From positions 10,414,501 to 10,478,500 of the forward strand of contig NC_057768.1 of NCBI RefSeq assembly GCF_010389155.1: 64,000 nucleotides of DNA. Reading direction: 5' to 3'. This document shows, one piece after another, positions 1-11,773 of the stretch; positions within the stretch are counted from its first letter, which is position 1, and each line of letters begins with the position of its first letter. The notes below the pieces were generated by a model that worked only from the letters and a program-made list of their open reading frames with translations, did not search any database and had not been told where the DNA came from. The stretch comes from Erigeron canadensis (lineage: Eukaryota; Streptophyta; Magnoliopsida; Asterales; Asteraceae). Made by a program: the position numbers and the translations under genes.

Positions 1-1322
1 AAGCACAGTCAGTAGTTGTTGGCGATAAAGATCTTCTTAAGAAGGAACTACGAGGAATGGAACAACATTTGGATAGAAGAGATGATAACGGCTTGTATTT
101 CGTGGACAAACTATGGGTTCCTTCCACTGGTGATTTACGAACATTGATATTGAACGAAGCTCACAATACAAGGTTTCGGTACATCCGGGCACCGACAAGA
201 TGAACATCAAAAGCCTGCGGGGTTACTCAGACAACCAGAAATTCCTAAATGGAAGTGGGAGAACATAACTATGGATTTCATTACTAAGCTACCTAGGACG
301 AAGGAGGGTCATGATATGATTTGGGTAATCGTCGATAGACTGACAAAGTCTGCCCATTTCTTGGCCATTCGTGAAAAAGACCCCACAGAGAAATTGGTGA
401 GGAAGTATGTAAAGGAAGTCGTATCAAAACATGGCATACCAGTTTTGATTATTTCAGACAGAGATACTCGCTTTAATTCTCAGTTTTGGCGAGGGTTTTA
501 GAAGGCCTTTGGGACTAGGATAGACATGAGTACGGCGTACCATCCACAAACTGATGGTCAGAGTGAACGTATGATTCAGACCTTAGAAGACATGTTGAGA
601 GCCTGTGTCTTAGATTTTGCTGGTAACTGGGATGACCATCTACATTTGATAGAATTCTCTTACAATAATAGTTATCATGCGATTAATATGGCACCTTTCA
701 AGGCATTGTATGGATAGAAGTGTAGATCACCTGTCGCATGGTCTGACTTTGGCGATAGCCAGTTGGTTGGGCCTGAGCTTATTGAAGAGACTGCCAAGAA
801 AATAATTCAGATTAAAGAGAGACTTAGATTAGCACATGAACGTCAAAAGAAGTATGCTGACGTCAGACGTAGACCATTGGCATTCAGTTCGGGGACTGTG
901 TACTACTTAAGGTTTCCCCGTGGAAAGGAGTGGTTAGATTCATCAAGAGTGGAAAATTCGGACCAAGATTTATTGGACCTTTCGAGATATTAGAAAGAAT
1001 TGGCGAGGTAGCTTACCGATTAAGACTTTCGGAAGAGCTTAAGGGAGTTCACGACATATTTCATGTGTCGCATCTTCGAAAATGTCTAGCTGAAGAAGAT
1101 CGTCATGTGCCTATGGACGAAATCCGGATTGACGATAAGTTAAATTTTGTTGAAGAGCCTTTAGAGATTGTGGATCGCAAGGTGCGGAAACTAAAGAAAA
1201 CCAAGTATACACTTGTCAAAGTTCGATGGAATTCAAAGCGAGGGCCTGAGTATACTTGGGAACGGGAAGATCATTTCAAGACAAAATACCCCCAAATGTT
1301 TAAAGGGACTAATTTGAGTTGA
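1..1322 (+). pseudogene. Ty3/gypsy element 1: 3' end of pol (integrase and C-terminal domain), broken
   Basis: Remnant of a gypsy integrase. The catalytic core starts at MDFITKLP (271), with the first Asp in its Met-Asp-Phe, the second in SDRDTRF (about 460) and the Glu in GQSERMIQ (about 562). The conserved C-terminal GPFEILERIGEVAYRL block follows at about 975, then the chromo-like tail VRWNSKRGPEYTWERE, ending in TGA at 1320-1322. Breaks: the zinc-binding HHCC segment is deleted near 200-215, where a His-containing stretch jumps to the pre-core linker; TAG stops lie at 499-501 and 716-718; a frameshift lies near 900-930. The tail and the long LTR suggest the Tekay/Del chromovirus lineage. 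The element begins outside the window. It is certainly non-functional. Confidence 0.93.
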
Positions 1323-1754
1323 ATTTCGGGACGAAATTCTTTTAACGGGGTAATAATGTAACAACCGTCACCTGAGCGTTCATCTAACTGTACTTTTCCG
1401 TTCGAATAAAGTTAGTAACCATCAAACATAAGTCTAAAGACGTGAGTTTTTATGGATTAAAGTATGATTAAGACATGTTATTTTATTGTATACTAGTGTG
1501 TTAGACTTTTTAAGACTTGGTGCGAATGTTTGAGAAAGACTAGCTGTTTAATAGAAATGCCTAAATAAAGACTTAAAATACTTTTGTGAGTCAAATATGG
1601 TCATGTGACTAGTCGTTGTGTTCGTAATGCAAAAAATATCATAAAATATGGTCAAATCATTTCTATGACATTTGGTGTTCGCCCGGTAAGTAAAAAGGAC
1701 TAAAACTGTCAGACGTTTTGTTAGTCTGACGGACCCCCCTCCCTTGGCCTTGCG

Positions 1755-1762
1755 TATAAATA
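1755..1762 (+). promoter_or_regulatory. TATA box of the gypsy 1 LTR
   Basis: TATAAATA sits about 400 bp into the LTR, where a U3 core promoter is expected, followed by a pyrimidine-rich stretch. Transcription would start about 30 bp downstream. Confidence 0.55.
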
Positions 1763-2419
1763 CAAGGCCAAGCCTTTTGCTTTTCTTTTCTTGTTTTGGT
1801 TGTCCATATCACCTCACACACATAGAATTTTGCTTTCAAATTCTATCTTGCAAAAATCGCTTGATTTCGGTTCTAAACGCATGCAAATCAATCAAGGCTT
1901 CAATCTTCGCTCAAGAAACTAGTGTGTGTTATCAATTTCTTCATCAAAAACATAAAAAGGTACTGATTTCCAAGTTTTTAATTCGGACCTTAACATATTT
2001 ATGTAATTACTTTTCAGTTCTTATCAAAAGCTAAGCGAATCATGTCTTTGATTATTGTTTATGCATCTTTCGGTTATATTTATGTGTAAGAACTGAAATT
2101 GAACCTTGATTAAGGTTTGATTCGACCCATTATGCACTCATGTAATCGGTTTTGTGCAACTACAAATTGAAGATATCCTTTACTTGGCTAAAAGACTAAA
2201 AAACTAGTCGATTTCGTATCCTAGATCAAGATTTGTGCAATTGTCAATCACATTATGTATGAAATTGGTCAAACATCATCCTTTTTGTACTGAGTTGTGT
2301 AGCTTTTGTGCATCCAAGATCCATGGGTATGAATTGGCTAGCCATAATCTACGTCGTTTTAACAAAAATCGCATCGAAATCGTCGTTTTTGATCAAAATG
2401 CGTCCAAATCCGACCCCGA

Positions 2420-2525
2420 ACAGGTCTAGCTCGACCTCTACCTGGTCTAGCTCGAATTAGGCAGATCTAGCTCGACCTAAATCAGGTCTAGGTCGACCTC
2501 TTCTGGTCTAGTTCAACCTCTCCTA
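2420..2525 (+). repeat. Degenerate repeat of CTAGCTCGACCT inside the LTR
   Basis: The phrase GTCTAGCTCGACCT and close variants recur four or five times within 100 bp. Further single variants appear at about 2640-2660 and 2830-2860. It is local tandem amplification inside the LTR, with no coding meaning. Confidence 0.6.
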
Positions 2526-3970
2526 GGTTTTGTCGCTTAAACGTCTCGTAATGTTACTAGTTTGACCCGAAATGATTTGTTTTAACTCTCGGACCCTTAA
2601 GTATTGGGAAGAACTCATTTTGACCTCTGTCCAAGTCGAACTAGACCTGCCATGGTCGAGTTCAACTACTTTCCAACTCATATAGTCGATTTCATTAGCC
2701 TTTCGTGTCCATACGCGCTTAATCGGTTCTTAAACTTGACTAGTTTTTTAAAATGGTGTAGTTGGTCCAATTGGCTAAAGTATGATTAAAAGATTTTAAA
2801 ATAACATATTTGGGCTGTAGTTGGTCGAGTTGAACCATTAGGTTGAGCTCAACCTCTACTCGTTTCAGTTTCGTAAGCTTTTTGATTAAAATCTCCGGTT
2901 TTTGTCTAGTTTTGATTAAATTCGAGTAAAACTTATTTTTGGTTAGAAAATGATTTCAAATCAGGTTTTATTGATAAAATAATTTATTTTGAACTTAAGA
3001 AAGGACATTGGTGTCAAATCTAGACTCTTGTTCGGTTTATTCGAGTCTTGTCAAACGCCGTTTTAAAAGTTAAATAAAGACATATGGACTTAAAGGCATT
3101 TCTAATAGGCTAAGACTTACGAAAAAAGACGTTCATTTTGACTTGTCATGTATTATTGATAGGTGTTGATTGTCGTGGACATTGATTGTACTTGTCGTGC
3201 TCTTTCATTATACTGTCATAACACTTTACAGGTGAGTTTCGTAGCCCCTTTTTTTACAAGTTTTGGGGTGGAAAGTATACTTATTTTTCAAATAGTTTTG
3301 TCGATTTCTGTTTATGTTCAATATGGAGTTTGTGCGTATAGAGTTACATGTGCCATTTGACGTGCTTGAATCTTGCTTATATGTGTGTGATTGTGTGCTT
3401 ATTTGTCGTGCTTATTGTGTGTGTTGGAGACTTGGACTAAGGCAGGTACCGTAAGGCCGGACTTTGAGTCTTGAGACTTTGCGACATTGAGACTTTGAGA
3501 CATTGAGACATAAGTCATTGAGACTTGAGACTTTGGACATAATATGGCGTAACTCTGCTCGTTTAAATTGAACAAATGCTTGTTTAGACTTAAAAGAATC
3601 GACAAATCACTTTTATCTATGACTAGACTTTTTGACGCCAAACCTACGAACTCACCAACCTTTGTGGTGACACGTTTTAGTATACTTTTCAGGTACTCAG
3701 GCTAATCAGGGATAAAGACTGCTATGCTAGACTTGGACTTTGGAGATTAGTGCTGCTTTATTTATTGTCAGACTTTAAGGCTACATGCCTTGGACTATTT
3801 CTTTTATGGACATGTTTGTAATAAGCTATCCTAGCATCGTTATGACTTTGAACTCATGTTTTGGGAATATATCTATTATATTCTATTTCATTTAGTAGTA
3901 TCTATGTAATTCCATGTCGTGCTGTACTTTTCATGACACCTCATGTTTCCGCCAACGGTGGGGTGTTACA

Positions 3971-4500
3971 ATTCAAGCAATCATCCATACAACAACACTG
4001 AAAGAGTACACACTCTGCAATCATCGTTCAACAATAACTTAGTTAATTAGCAATTATTGTTCGTTCATTCATTCAATTGTTCATTTATTTCGATTGTAAT
4101 CCTTCGCAAACCAAAATAATAAAAAAAGAACAGTCGAAGGGTCGAGTGCATCCTCCCGGGGTTTTTTTTACCTAAGATCACTTAATTGGATCAAGTATTT
4201 TTGCTCATCAACCAAATTTTGGTGTCTTTATTCTTTATCGCATTTCTTTAAGATTTCAGTATTAATTTGCATTACTTTACATTATCTTCAACCGTTTTCT
4301 TAATTACTCAAAGTATTTCTATCTCAAAGATCTTCTTAAAACTATTTTTAGCCTAAACTCTTAGTTTAGTTATTTTTGTTAAGAAAACTTTCCTTTTTAA
4401 CTGAAGATCCTTGAACACCAAACCCCACTTTTAAATCTTTGGTTCTTATGTTGTCTAAAATCATTTCTAAAATTATCTTAGCTAATTTTTGACCGAAGCA
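3971..4500 (+). mobile_element. Partial, divergent LTR-B copy (3' portion)
   Basis: It shares landmarks with the better LTR-B copies downstream: the TCCTCCCGGGGTTT block (about 4151), a TTGGTGTCTTTATTC-like segment and the terminal phrase AATTTTTGACCGAAGCA ending at 4500. Its 5' part is missing because gypsy element 1 inserted at 3970/3971. It is more divergent than the copies at 5474 and 9703, so older or from a different subfamily. Confidence 0.6.
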
Positions 4501-5473
4501 GTATCTTACCTTCTAATTATTATCTTGATTTGATTAGTTACTGTTGATGTAGTCAAGTAAGTCAAGTATAATTATTAACTGACATATAACATCATGCAAA
4601 TGATTAATACGTTTTCCTTTTTTTACCCTTAATAAACAACTTTGATCTTCGCGTTTGAAATAAAAAAGATCAAAAGATAGTTTCTATTCATTTATAAAAA
4701 TGTATACATAAGTAACTTCTTGAAAACAGATTCATCTTCCTAAAACCAAAAGAGTCTAAAATATGGGCTCCGGCATAAAGAGTTTCTAATCAAAAACAGT
4801 AGGCTTCAACTTCTTGGCAATTTGTAAGTAGATTAAATCCACTTTCACCGTTTGGAGTTCTTCCTTGCTTTTTGCCAACTCTTCTTCTAACTCTTTTATT
4901 CTAGACGCGCTTTTCTTTGGTCCAAAAGCGAGAAGATGAATTGATTTTGATTTTTTATTTCTTCATCTTTGACCCTGGCAACTTCCATATGTGCGTGTCG
5001 CATCTGGGAAAAGCACTATAAAAAAAGGGATAATTAGTTTCCAAAAAGGGCAAGATAAAGTTAAATTAAATTTTCATACATAAAGGAGTCCTCTCTCGGA
5101 TTTTTTAACCCCCCAATGTACTCTAGGAGGATCATGGATTTCTATATGAGACTCTCCGCTTGTGACCTCTGACATAATTGTGTAATGGTAATATACGGAA
5201 ACTAAGAAAATAATTTGAAACTTTTTGAACATACGAAGAGAGAAAAAGTTTTATGATTTTGGAAATGCAAAACTATTTGCTTATATAGAGGGGTGAAAAG
5301 ACGGAAATGAACCGTCAAGTAGTTATCAATCACGTCATAACTCTTGGCTTTCCACACGTCTTATCTTTAATAAGATTTTAAAATTTACTTATTGACTCTG
5401 GTCAAAGCGTACTCTAGAAGATTCAAAGTTATTTTAACAAAATAGATTTTATTTAAATAACTTTGGGGACAAT
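4501..5473 (+). other. Short non-coding interior between LTR-B copies
   Basis: About 970 bp, AT-rich, with no credible protein and no recognisable tRNA primer site at its left edge. It ends in the purine tract CTTTGGGGACAAT directly before the next LTR-B copy. The same tract precedes the copy at 9703. It is most simply the remains of an internal region from which the coding part was lost. Confidence 0.5.
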
Positions 5474-6326
5474 TGTTACGGGTGAAATTTCAGGTTTCAT
5501 TATCTTGAAGGTCCAAGATCTTGAAGTCTTAAGATCTTGACAAATCTTTATTTTTGTTTTGCTAACGATATATTTCAAGTGTCATTGTTATTTCCATACG
5601 AGATAACTATGCAGGATCTAGAATCTTCAATACGAGGCTTTGAAGAATACCTCTAACGGTATAAAAAAGGTTTAACACATGTTTTGTCTTATCAACACGC
5701 AAAGAAGACTAAGTCCACCAACATAATCGGACTTCAAGCTGATTTCCACACAAGGAGAATATCTTCAAACGGCTACAATATAAGTCAAGATATGCTCCAA
5801 CGTTCCTTTGACGAAGACCTGGAAGATCCCTACAAAAACGGAAGATTAGTTAGGGTCTTGAGTCTATATAAATGAAGGAAGTTGATCGATCATAGGCATC
5901 TGATTCATTATCTTTTTGCTCATAAACACTTGTACTCACATATCACTCTCATCCTTTTTATTTTCACACTTAGAAACATCGATCAACTAAATTCATCATT
6001 ATAATCATTTTAAACACAATTAATAACAAAACAAAGGCAGAGACGATTACTTCCTCCCGGGGTTTTTATGTCGGCGATCCTTAAAGGATTAAGCGCTTTT
6101 CCTCGATAACAAATCTCGGTGTTCTTTGTTCCTTTCTCTTTTATTTATTACATTATTTACATTATCTTTGTTTATCTTGTTTCTTACGATAATAATTACA
6201 TTTTACTTTGTTCTTTACATATAATTTGCGAATACTTTCGACCTCCTTCTTTTGTTTAAGTCGACATAATCTTTGATAATCATACTCTATTTTACAGATC
6301 TTTGAATCTAAACATATTTTACAAGC

Positions 6327-6825
6327 TGTAGGTGCAGTTTCTGAGCACCTTTTATTGTCCGTCGCAATACAATTCTAGAGGCTGGTCGTGATGAAGAGAA
6401 GGCTTCATCAAGGTCGTGATGATGTCATCATCACCGCGTGATGACATCAGCACGAAGTTGCTAGTTCGTGTGAAGGAGCTTAAAGCCCACGAACGAGATT
6501 GAAATCCAGCCCATTTATACAACCTATATATATAAGACTTAGGTTACAATTTAGGGTTAATGGTTTGAGTCTAGACAGAAACTATTCACCACGCACGGGG
6601 TAGGGATCTATACCCTGTACCGGTCAGATGTATACTGATTTGGTGTAATATTCATATGAATAATGATATATTACGAGTTTTTCATCTGTCCTTATCTCTT
6701 ATTCTTTATGTATTTCGTGCATATATGTCTTGAATTATTCAGAAACCTCAAAGATGAGTCTAAGTGGATTCCGCATACTTAGATGTTGTTAGATCGTGAT
6801 TTAATCGGTCCAAACCGCACTTACA
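6327..6825 (+). repeat. 5' LTR of the 2.7 kb non-autonomous element
   Basis: 499 bp. It contains a TATA-like CTATATATATAAG at about 6521-6533 and two imperfect CGTGATGACATCAGCACG-type palindromes at 6414-6455. It ends at 6825 (CTTACA), as fixed by comparison with the 3' copy. Confidence 0.85.
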
Positions 6826-6949
6826 ATCGGTCCAAACCGCATACTTAGAGCAGGGGGAAGCGATTTTGCTTTCAATCACGATGTTAATTGAGGATTTTTT
6901 TTCTGAATTCGTGGCTTAATTTATGAAGATGATGAAATTCATGTGTAAC

Positions 6950-7330
6950 TTCGTGCTTACGTCAGCACGAAGAGATTTCTGCTTAGTGCTTACATCACAC
7001 GAACTCAGTTCTTCGCGTGAAATTCACGACTTCGTGCTTACATCAGCACGAAGTGGATCAACTTCACAATGACGTCACCACGAAGATGTTTGTTCCGTGC
7101 TGAGGTCACCACGAGTTCATGGACAAGATATCACGAATTCTGATTAAGTTCGTGTATACGTCATCACGAAGAGGACTTTCCCTCGTGCTGACATCACCAC
7201 AAAGATAATCACATTTTTATAATCAAGTTCGTGCTTATGTCATGCCTTAGTATTCTTTACCTCGCGCTGACATCATGCTGAAGGTGATATATCGATCTGA
7301 AACAAGTTCGTGTTTACATTAATACGAAGA
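6950..7330 (+). repeat. Array of about ten TGACGTCA-like palindromes
   Basis: Ten copies of a roughly 22-bp near-palindrome, core GTGCTKACRTCAGCAC, within 380 bp. Copies start near 6950, 6985, 7031, 7064, 7094, 7149, 7182, 7228, 7261 and 7307. The core ACGTCA or TGACGTCA is the consensus bound by plant bZIP/TGA factors (established knowledge). The same motif occurs in both LTRs. An enhancer or binding array is the inference. Confidence 0.75.
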
Positions 7331-8549
7331 TGGTATGATTCATGGAGATTTGAAGTTTGGTAGAGTTCGAAAAATTTTCGGTCCGTTTTTGTGCTTTTTC
7401 GGCACGTTTTGGATGAAAAATTTCGGCAATTATCAAAATTTTCCCACGGCCTTATTTTAATAAAAATTTACGTGAATACCAATGTTTCACGTAAATAGGT
7501 TTTCCCATGAAAATTTGGAGGGAAAACGGGTATACCCTGTTTGGCATAGAGCTTTAACCGTCGTGAGCTCTAAGCATTTTGAAGAACCTCAAGAATAGGA
7601 GATAGAGTAACCTATTATAGGCTGATTTTTAGAGTATTTGCAGAGAAAAGGGGGGAATAAAAATTTCAAGAATGTTCTTCGGTTTTCTCAGCAAAACTCT
7701 GATATACTCGAGACAGAGTGGTGATCAAAGTGTTATTCTGTTAGAATTAACAATTGACGGCGTTTACACTTTTAAAATGCTTGAGTAATGAAGATCATAG
7801 TGTTTTCAGTCTTGATTGATACTGTTCAACAAATGATCTTCTATATAGCAGTTATGGAAGCTTTTGTCAAAGTATTGGAGCAATGAAGATACGAGACACA
7901 GCTGAAACTTTGTTGAAGTATTTAAATGATGAAGCTGGTTATTTGTTGTTTGAGTATTTGAAGATTGAACCTATCTATATTCCATGATGTAAGGATAATA
8001 ATCAGGCAATATATAAGTTTCATTGCGAGATTAAGATCTTTATGTGATTGGCGGTTTATATAACTGAAGGGGAGATCCGATAAGAAAGACTTCAGGTGAT
8101 TAGTAGAGTTGTGGAGATACAATACAGAGTTTGATGCTGCTATAGTTGAGACAGGGTCTATGGTATTACATTTTGTGATGCAGGTTGTAGAGTTTCTTAT
8201 CTTTGTGATAGCTGGTTGATTTGATGCTCATTGTTGGAAATTCAACTTCTCTATTATATGTCGATTAGGCAAGGAGAGCGACAATCCTAAGTGGAAGGTG
8301 ACAATGCTTAATTCGGAGGTGGTTAATTGTTGAGGGGGAGAACTACAATGAGATGTGTTGGGTTAGTTGGTTGTCATAGAGGGACAGGGACTTTGCAGTT
8401 TGAAGATCAGGATGTGATGTTAGAAGATCGAGTTTCAACAAGAAGACTCGATATCATTAGTTAAGGGAGAGCCAGTGGATTCAGGTTGTTCGGTAGCTAT
8501 TGATTATCGGAGTTCATTTAGAATTGATTGCAACGGAAAAGGGGAAGTC

Positions 8550-9026
8550 TGTAGGTGCAGTTTCTGAGCACCTTTTATTGTCCGTCGCAATACAATTCTA
8601 GAGGCTGGTCGTGATGAAGAGAAGGCTTCATCAAGGTCGTGTTGACGTCAGCACGAATTTGCTAGTTCGTGTGAAGGAGCTTAAAGCCCATGAACGAGTT
8701 TGAAGTCCAGCCCGTTTCTACAACCTATATATACAAGACTTAGGTTACAATTTAGGGTTAATGGTTTGAGTCTAGACAGAAACTATTCACCACGCACGGG
8801 GTAGAGATCTATACCCCGTGCCGGTCAGATGTATACTGATTTGGTGCAACATTCATATGATTAATGATATATTACGAGTTTTTCATCTGTCCTTATCTCT
8901 TATTCTTTATGTAATTCGTGCATATATGTCTTGAATTATTCAGAAACCTCAAAGACGAATCCAATTAGATTCTGCACACTTAGATGTTGTTAGATCGTGA
9001 TTTAATCGGTCCAAACCGCACTTACA
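8550..9026 (+). repeat. 3' LTR of the 2.7 kb non-autonomous element
   Basis: 477 bp, starting TGTAGGTGCAG right after AAAAGGGGAAGTC and ending CTTACA before the CAAGC target duplication. It carries one copy of the palindrome, CGTGTTGACGTCAGCACG, near 8637. Confidence 0.85.
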
Positions 9027-9116
9027 CAAGCCCTTAACCTCACGAACAAAAGTTTGGTTACATAATTGATCTAAGTCTTCATTGTAAATTATCTTATGTA
9101 ATTTTTGACCAAAGCA

Positions 9117-9702
9117 ACCATCATAATTTCAATTTGCCCCTAGTCGCACGTTGATAATTTCATGGCTGAAGGGTTAAATTCCAAGGTCACGAAATTAATT
9201 CTACCGATGTCGATGTTACCATCGATTTCCTGAATTGGCTAACCACGCCACCCAATACTCATTCACACGAATTGGCTAACCGCCACCCATTAATATTCAA
9301 GGACTGGGGACACCCTCCAGATCTTGGATACCAACATCCCAAATGCAATGATCCGTTGGAATTAAGGGTCTCCCCTCTTAATTTTGGCTCCCTCGTTGTA
9401 ATCCTAGACGCATAATTTTTCTATATATCTACATATATACTACTTTAATGCAGAACTTCGATGAAAATTGATGAAGTTTAGTCACTATCTAGACATTGGG
9501 ACTAGAGATCATGACCTCCAAGGTTTGCAGAAAAGAAACACCAATAGTGAATTGGGAAACAATCTCCCATGAACGGTCACTTCTATCTTTTATACTTTTG
9601 ATTATCATTTTGAACTATCATTTTGACATTGTTAAAGATGTTTTCTGGAAAATTCTAACTCCGTTTAAGGAGCTAAACGCGAGTCAGAATTTTGGGGACA
9701 AT
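9117..9702 (+). other. Second short interior between LTR-B copies
   Basis: 586 bp with no convincing gene. The reading frame 9496-9714 runs into the next LTR and resembles nothing known. There is a short direct repeat, GAATTGGCTAACC, at about 9232 and 9271. It ends in TTTTGGGGACAAT, the same purine tract as at 5461-5473, so this is the 3' tip of an LTR-B element's internal region. Confidence 0.5.
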
Positions 9703-10728
9703 TGTTATGCCTGAGATTTTCACCTCCATGATCTTCAATTTCCAAGATCTTTGTGGTCCAAGATCTTCAAGTTCCAATATCTTCAGGTTCGAAGATCTTT
9801 GTGGTCTAAGATATCTGACCGTTATTTTACTTTGACTTAGTAATACAGGAACAGGTAAAACGGAAGACGTGCCCCCAAAGTCGGATATTATAGTTGAGAA
9901 CGTGTGAAAATGGCTCCATAACGTCCATTTACCAAGTAATCAAGTCAAAGAGAAAAATCTGCTCAAGATTCTTGATCTCCAGCCCCAAGATCCTAGAGTT
10001 TAGGATAGTTAGTTGATATTTCCTCTATAAAAATTGCTAGGCTTAGGCACTTCGGCTTATCTCAGAAAAAAAAAACTCATTTCACTCTATTTTCTTCTGA
10101 AAACACATTCCATATAACACTTTTCATCATTGTAACACTTAGAGCAAATACTTGGGCTCTTGAATTGTAATTAATTTCGATTGATAATAATAAAAATAAC
10201 ACGGAGGGATGATTGCTTCCTCCCAGGTTTATGTCGACAATCCAGAAGGATTAAGGGCATTTTACTTTCTTTACATTTTATATAACGTTTTTCTTACGAT
10301 TATCGCTAATATCTTTACATTTTGCTTACTTTTGATCAACTTTGACAAAGTCATCTTTTTATTTACATTCAAGTACTTTAATTAGTCATATTTCATGCTT
10401 TTATACTGTTTCTCAACGAATTCTTAAGTATTATCACGTTTTAACGTTGTTTATTCAAGATCTTGGCACTTTATATGTTCATTTATTAGATTTTACAAGT
10501 AGATCTTTACATTTACAGTCCTATATTGATAAAAACATTCTTTTAAGCATTATTTACATGATTATTCAATATCTAGCAAATACGCTACATTTTCGCAATT
10601 ATTTTGACATCTCAGTATACTGACCGTTCAAGATCTTTAAGCACACAACCTCATGAACGAAAGTTTGGTTACATAATTAATCTAGGTCTTCAACGTAGAT
10701 TATCTTAGGTAAATTTTTGACCAAAACA
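9703..10728 (+). mobile_element. LTR-B copy, intact length
   Basis: 1026 bp, TGTTATGCCTGAG... to ...GACCAAAACA. It is closely similar to 58124-59178. The TATA-like segment TCCTCTATAAAAATT is at about 10021. No tRNA primer site follows at 10729, unlike the copy at 58124, so the element it belonged to either ended here (3' LTR) or was cut here. Confidence 0.75.
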
Positions 10729-11489
10729 ATATATAGATTTGGATTTGACATTATCTTGTTTATTGTCGAATTTCATTCTTTTCCTTTGCTATAGGTTGCT
10801 TTTGATGCTGTGTGAATTTTAATTTTCATACAATTGTGGAAGTGTAGTAAATTGGAATAAGCAGAAGAGAATGATACCTTCAAGGGAGCTGATTCATTTG
10901 CACTTTACATATGTAACTTTTGCTACTATATTTATGGTATTTAATTAATATTCTCCATGTTTTTCTTTGATGATTTCAAATTCGACTTTGAGCGTCATTT
11001 GTTTGATAAAGTTATGAGGTATTAATCTATTTCCCATACTATAAAAGTCTTTCCATTTTGAGTTGAATAACTATGATAATTGATAACTGTGTTGTCTATA
11101 AGTTTGATATATTTAAGCTTTCTTCATGTTTATTTTTTAAATTTTTTCCATGAGTTTTTAGTTTTGATTCTTATTGATTTTGAATGTTTCAGGTTTTTGA
11201 TATCAAGAGTATGGAGTTGTTATCTGTGTAGAAAATAGTTCACAAGTTCATCTTGAATTCATAGAGGAAAATGATCCTTATATTTTTGAGTTTCACTTTT
11301 TCTTGCAAGTATTTTGCTTGTTACTTTTTAGGTGTTATTGTGTTCTGTAATGTGTATTTGGTTTCATATCAATTGAACGATAATTGTATTTTTATTAGTC
11401 ATAATAATAACAATCTCAATTTGCTTTCTTGACATTAAGTTTTTTCTTTCAAACATTTTACATTTCAATTTGATATTTATGAAAACACA
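10729..11489. other. AT-rich DNA, probably CACTA transposon interior
   Basis: About 760 bp with no gene that I can support. It lies between an LTR-B end and the subterminal repeats of a CACTA terminus, so it is probably non-coding transposon interior. No transposase motif is visible. Confidence 0.3.
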
Positions 11490-11773
11490 AGTGTCACCTA
11501 AAGCAATTGGTCTCTTGATCAAGCAAAATGTTTAGCGTCACATTATATGCCACAAAAACTTGGTTTATCATTTGTGGCATAAGAAAAGTGCCACAATAGT
11601 CTAAAATGTTTGCAGCGGCATAAGTGAAAACTGCCACTAAATGGCTTTAGTGGTAGCACTTCTAGTGACACTTTTTTTGTGTGCCACCTATTCACAAACT
11701 AGACTTTATTGGCACTTTTTTGGCTTTTTATGGCAGTTTTTTTATGCCATTAAATGGCAAATTATTTGTAGTG
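11490..11773 (-). mobile_element. Terminus of a CACTA-type DNA transposon
   Basis: Read on the minus strand, the end begins CACTACAAATAATTTGCC at 11773, the usual CACTA signature. It is followed by dense subterminal repeats of GCCACT, AAAGTGCCA and ATGGCA type. A perfect 10-bp inverted repeat ATGCCACAAA/TTTGTGGCAT lies at 11547-11556 and 11571-11580. The terminus sits inside the reverse transcriptase of copia D, just after its SPMKTL residues. The opposite terminus is not in the window, having been lost where LTR-B DNA begins at 10728. Confidence 0.7.

Larger units (their letters stand above)
1357..3970 (+). mobile_element. 3' LTR of gypsy element 1 (2.6 kb)
   Basis: It starts TGTAACAACC at 1357, right after the purine tract TTTAACGGGG (1341-1350), and ends GGGTGTTACA at 3961-3970, so the tips are inverted (TGTAACA.../...TGTTACA). 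The flanking DNA at 3971 is in the middle of an LTR-B copy, so this element inserted there. The partner 5' LTR is outside the window. About 2.6 kb is long, but normal for Tekay-type chromoviruses. No coding capacity is seen. Short reading frames in it (for example 1744-2034 and 3163-3360) resemble no known protein. Confidence 0.85.
6327..9026 (+). mobile_element. Complete non-autonomous LTR retrotransposon, 2.7 kb, TSD CAAGC
   Basis: The two direct LTRs are 6327-6825 and 8550-9026. They start TGTAGGTGCAG and end CGCACTTACA, and are flanked by the perfect 5-bp duplication CAAGC. They are near-identical except that the 5' LTR has about 22 extra bp in its CGTGATGATGTC stretch. The interior (6826-8549) has no ORF related to gag or pol, so the element depends on another element's proteins. 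The purine tract AAAAGGGGAAG precedes the 3' LTR. I could not find a standard initiator-Met primer site; the interior opens with a 16-bp repeat of the LTR's own end (ATCGGTCCAAACCGCA at 6804 and 6826). It falls in the size class between TRIM and LARD elements. Confidence 0.88.
5474..9116 (+). mobile_element. LTR-B copy, split by the 2.7 kb element at 6327-9026
   Basis: The LTR runs 5474-6326 and resumes at 9032-9116 after the nested element, whose 5-bp target duplication CAAGC is at 6322-6326 and 9027-9031. It starts TGTTACGGGTG and ends TTTTTGACCAAAGCA. Joined, it would be about 0.94 kb. It aligns with the copies at 9703-10728 and 58124-59178, sharing the AAGATCTTG-rich 5' part, the TTGATCGATCATAGGC segment near the TATA region and the TCCTCCCGGGGTTT block. 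Confidence 0.75.

Noticed and set aside
4501..5473. Possible host gene between LTR-B copies
   Set aside because: No open frame of useful length, no recognisable domain, and both ends are LTR element structures.
10342..10623. Frame of 93 codons in LTR-B
   Set aside because: AT-rich LTR sequence with no similarity to a protein. The matching LTR at 58124 does not keep it.
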